From Fragum whitleyi (taxonomy: Eukaryota > Mollusca > Bivalvia > Cardiida > Cardiidae): DNA of 64,000 nt. Of this stretch, positions 60,781 to 64,000 are shown one piece after another. Position 1 is the stretch's first letter. Every line of letters begins with the position of its first letter. Below the pieces are notes generated by a model. It was not told the origin of the DNA. It saw only the letters and a program-made list of their open reading frames with translations, and did no database searches. The stretch is taken from the NCBI GenBank assembly GCA_948146395.1, contig OX411557.1, positions 31,660,077 to 31,724,076 on the forward strand, written 5' to 3'. Both the position numbers and the translations under genes were made by a program.

Positions 60781-60805
60781 ATTGATCATTTATGACTTTC
60801 CTTTA

Positions 60806-61019
60806 ACCCTTTCCTGTTTTACAAAATTTTGGACCTGTCCAAATTCAAAGGTTTTGCAGACGAAAATTTAAAGTGGATTTAATTTGAAAAATAACCATTC
60901 AGTAGGGTAGAAAATAGTGTGAAAAAAAGTAGAAATTGCAATTTCTTCTTTTTTCACAATGTTTTCTAAATCATAAAATCACAGGCACGTAAAAAGCAGG
61001 GATTAAACAGCAAAGGGTA
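60806..61019 (+). mobile_element. MITE, AACCCTTT family, copy 3
   Basis: TTAACCCTTTCCTGTTTTAC to AAACAGCAAAGGGTAA. Confidence 0.85.
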
Positions 61020-61057
61020 AAAAAATATACGTACTTTCCTGATTTCGTGTCTTCACG

Positions 61058-61245
61058 AACAAACAAGACGCTTAAAATCACCACCAGCGAGTGATTTAAT
61101 GTTTATATTTTCGAACGATTTCGAAGCGTTTTTTTTAACTTCGGGGCGTATTGGAGTGATTGGAGAGAGTGTTTGGAATGAATCACCCAAGTGAGTAATT
61201 TTAAAATGGCTTTGATTGGAATGATTGTAAATATCCATTCAAAAT
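61058..61245. mobile_element. TIR element, ACATCGTGAAATTGACA family, diverged copy
   Basis: Recognisable by AGAGTGTTTGGAATGAATCA and AAATGGCTTTGATTGGAATG. Its ends are decayed. Confidence 0.55.
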
Positions 61246-61589
61246 AATATTTCTAATTTGGAAAACGTGTACTAAGCGACCATTATCTCTAAAGGACGCC
61301 GTTTTGGTGGTCCAATATCTGGTCTCTGAATACACGTGTTACCGTATTTAAAAAAAAAAGAAGAAGGGTCCGAAAGGGCACATGATAGGTAACGTCTGTG
61401 AATGTTTCGTACAAATCGATTCACTTGGGCGTGTGTATTTCCGTTTAGTATCGTCGCTACTGTAGTAAATGCCCATGTGAGCGACGCACCAAGAGACGAT
61501 TAGTTGTTACGGGGATAGAGCAGGGATGCATTACGCAACTACTGCTGAGATCTGCCACGGTTCTTTTCTTGATGTAAAGCACCGTCACA

Positions 61590-61735
61590 AGGGGCCTTGT
61601 TTAAACGTCTCATCCAATGGACAGTTACAAAATGTAGTTTGTTGGTGTGCCAGCCCGGTAATCGAACCCATAATGTCGAACTTGAATTATTTTGAAATCA
61701 GATGCTCAACCGACTTAGCCAATGAGGATGACAAT
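61590..61735 (-). mobile_element. tRNA-derived SINE, family 3 (fragment)
   Basis: On the minus strand, box A-like TGGCTAAGTCGGTTGAGC and box B-like GGGTTCGATTACC lie about 40 bp apart, followed by a body without tRNA folding. Boundaries uncertain. Confidence 0.5.
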
Positions 61736-62014
61736 GCAATTGGGCTCCCGTAGCATACCCTTTTTTATTGATATAGTTGGGAAGCCATTATACGACAAAG
61801 CGGAAGATAACACGTGTGTGGATTTCGTTATATATCTATTGCATTATTTATAAAAAATATACACACTATGTACACGTTTTTACATGTCTATATAATACAA
61901 AAATAGAAAAACATTTACAAACTTTACAGTTCCTCAAAAACAAATGAAATTGTGCATTTTTACTTTGTTAAAAAGTGCGAACACGAGTACACAGTTTCTG
62001 CCAACTAGTAAGAT

Positions 62015-62176
62015 TAAAGGTAGTGGATCCATAATTGTTTCGCACCATTTCGGAATTCATGATCTTTCACAGTGCTGACCGAGGTTTCCTAATGAAATCA
62101 TTAGGAAACCTTGGTTAACACTGTTAAAGTTATTACTTCCGAAACGTTCCGCAGCTATTACGGGTCCACCACTTAA
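62015..62176. mobile_element. Foldback MITE family H1, complete copy
   Basis: TTAAAGGTAGTGGATCCATA left, ATTACGGGTCCACCACTTAA right, central TGACCGAGGTTTCCTAATGA palindrome. Confidence 0.88.
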
Positions 62177-62445
62177 AATCTGTTCGCACGGCAGCAAAAA
62201 TTGAATATGAACGTCAGTGGGTGTCTGCATAACATCTAAATCTATTACGGCAGAACTTTCCATGTTAGGATATTTCAATCTTTTGCATGTCGGGCCTAAA
62301 GCGCCCCCTGCATTATCAATATCGTTGACAAAATAATTGAATCAATTTTCAATATCGCCAAAATTACGACTAAAAATCTTATCAATCTAAGGGATTCGCA
62401 ATTCAGTAAAACTGGTATTAAGCGACATTTTTGATTGATTGCAGA

Positions 62446-62750
62446 TAGTAACATCGTGAAATTGACATTAACCTCGATCAAATCCATTCTAAATCGATCA
62501 CTTGAAGCGCTCCATTCATTCATTTCAACCACTCACCCAAATCACCCAAAAACGCTCCGAAATCGTTAAAAACAATTTGAAATCGTTTGAACGACTGGCA
62601 TTTTATTGAAATCCATCAAATCTTTCCATGATTTTATTGACTGGTGAATTATTGAATTATTTAATTACATTGTATCTCGCTTAAATTTTATTCAAAACTC
62701 GCTCTAGATACTAATTCACTATCATTCCGGAATCATTCCAAAATAACTAA
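62446..62750. mobile_element. TIR element, ACATCGTGAAATTGACA family, copy 6
   Basis: AGTAACATCGTGAAATTGAC left end and the usual AGCGCTCCATTCATTCATTT block. The right terminus is not clear. Confidence 0.7.
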
Positions 62751-63506
62751 ACTTAGGAAGGGTATTTTGAAAACGATCGCATAATAATATTGGTCGCTTA
62801 ACTGAGGATGTCGTATAAACAAGATTGTATGTACTATTTACTGATCGTATTTGGATGACATTGAAGATTGTTTCAATACCATTTTCAAAAGGATTGCCAA
62901 TGAAATCATTTATAGTGAATGTTCATTTGTTGAATATAGAATTAAGGAGTAATTTAAGATCAAGAAATGGTTGAAAAGTCACACAATTTCTATTAAACAA
63001 AGTTTTGACATACATGTTTATCAAAAGATAGACATATATATTTGTACAAAGTTAATGAAGTAGGGAAACAAAAACAAGGAAAGAAAACAGGACAACTGCT
63101 GTTTAATCGTCAAAAAATGACCAAATCCTCGACCTTAATAATTGACCTTGAACTTCTCCTGATTGGTATTTAGTGTGTCACTTCTTTTTGAAATCCAACC
63201 TTTGATGAGGGCAAAATGATGCGGATAAGCTGAATTCCAAGATTTGACCTTGAACTTTACATCTCTGACAAATACGAAAATATTTTTCCACTAGCAGAAC
63301 TTATCATTATAGAAATTAAGTTGGTCAAATTAATTTGAAATTCGCCCATTTATGTATCCGCTATGCTCAAGAGAAGCTAAAATTTACATTTGAGCTTGAG
63401 CTGTGACAATGTAGATCGTTACTTGGACTGTGGGGAATATTCTTTAAACTTGTAAATTTTAAATTTTGACATTGAGCTGTGACACTGAACAAACTTACGC
63501 ACATAC
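62751..63506. other. Intergenic stretch, nothing recognised
   Basis: AT-rich, no open frame of note and no repeat family recognised. Confidence 0.5.
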
Positions 63507-63790
63507 AGCGGCGGATCCGGGTTTCTACATATGGGGTTCAATGACTGTCTAGAATCTAAGTAGTTAGTCCCGTAGTATCCCTATCTATATAGATAGGGAT
63601 ACTATGGGACTAATTGCTCAAACGCTGTACATTATTTATAGAATTTGTAGTTCCTGTGATTCGAACACTACAAAAATAGGGTTGGTTTGCTTGTAATGCA
63701 AGGTTTTGATTGAATTTGTCCACTACAATGATGTAATTTTGATACAGAGGGGGTTTGTTCGAACCCCCCAAACCCCCCATGATCCGCCAC
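63507..63790. mobile_element. MITE, GGCGGATC family, copy 2
   Basis: Ends GCGGCGGATCCGGG and GATCCGCCAC are inverted. Contains the palindrome around GTAGTATCCCTATCTATATA (63564-63617), in opposite orientation to 24412-24706. Confidence 0.82.
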
Positions 63791-64000
63791 AGCGCACATA
63801 CACCAACTTGTCAAAGTGTCAAAGTACTATAACTCGCTTGCCACAAGCAGACTCGACAAAAATCAGACTTAACCCTTGTCATGCTGAATAAATTTGGCAA
63901 AATATTTTCATCAAATTCAAAGGGCAAAAAGCACTGAAAGTACCAACTGTAGCTCAATTTTTATTTGAAAAAACTAAATCTATTGACAATTCTGGTTTGA

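Overview
The window looks like AT-rich genomic DNA of a marine bivalve mollusc (inference). Genes are split by long introns with consensus GT/AG splice sites. The repeats are of kinds typical of bivalves: tRNA-derived SINEs ending in short tandem tails, elements with tandem cores plus ACGG/ACAG microsatellites, and many foldback MITEs.

One host gene can be reconstructed. On the minus strand, 21 coding exons from 53921 down to 6777 give one uninterrupted 723-codon reading frame. It is the N-terminal quarter of an inositol 1,4,5-trisphosphate receptor (ITPR): suppressor domain, IP3-binding beta-trefoil, alpha-helical part of the IP3-binding core, and the first armadillo/RIH-like repeats. All exon junctions keep phase, including a 30-nt and a 51-nt exon. 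No further exon was found between 1 and 6776, so the rest of the gene (regulatory and channel domains) must lie beyond the left edge. The protein is divergent. The basic residues of the alpha side of the IP3 pocket are mostly kept, the TTGR-type loop of the beta side is not, and there is an insertion of about 65-70 residues in the beta domain.

The introns are crowded with mobile DNA. Intron 5 holds an apparently intact non-LTR retrotransposon (about 31238-36191, plus strand). Its ORF1 and ORF2 lie in the same frame and are separated only by one TGA. It sits inside a TIR element whose two halves flank it. Intron 3 holds a 3.3-kb unit with Harbinger-like ends containing a LINE 3' fragment, long microsatellites and a bivalve-type tandem-core element. 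At least ten short foldback or TIR families occur in two to seven copies each.

The most unusual pattern concerns splice donors. At exons 3, 12 and 16 the 3' end of the exon together with its 5' splice site has been tandemly duplicated into the following intron (2, about 13 and 3-4 copies), leaving arrays of decoy donor sites. The exon 12 array is itself interrupted by a 1-kb pogo/Tigger-like element.

The region upstream of exon 1 (53922-64000) shows no host gene. It holds a decayed LINE (59200-60780) with a MITE inserted in it, further SINEs and foldback elements, and stretches where I see nothing recognisable.
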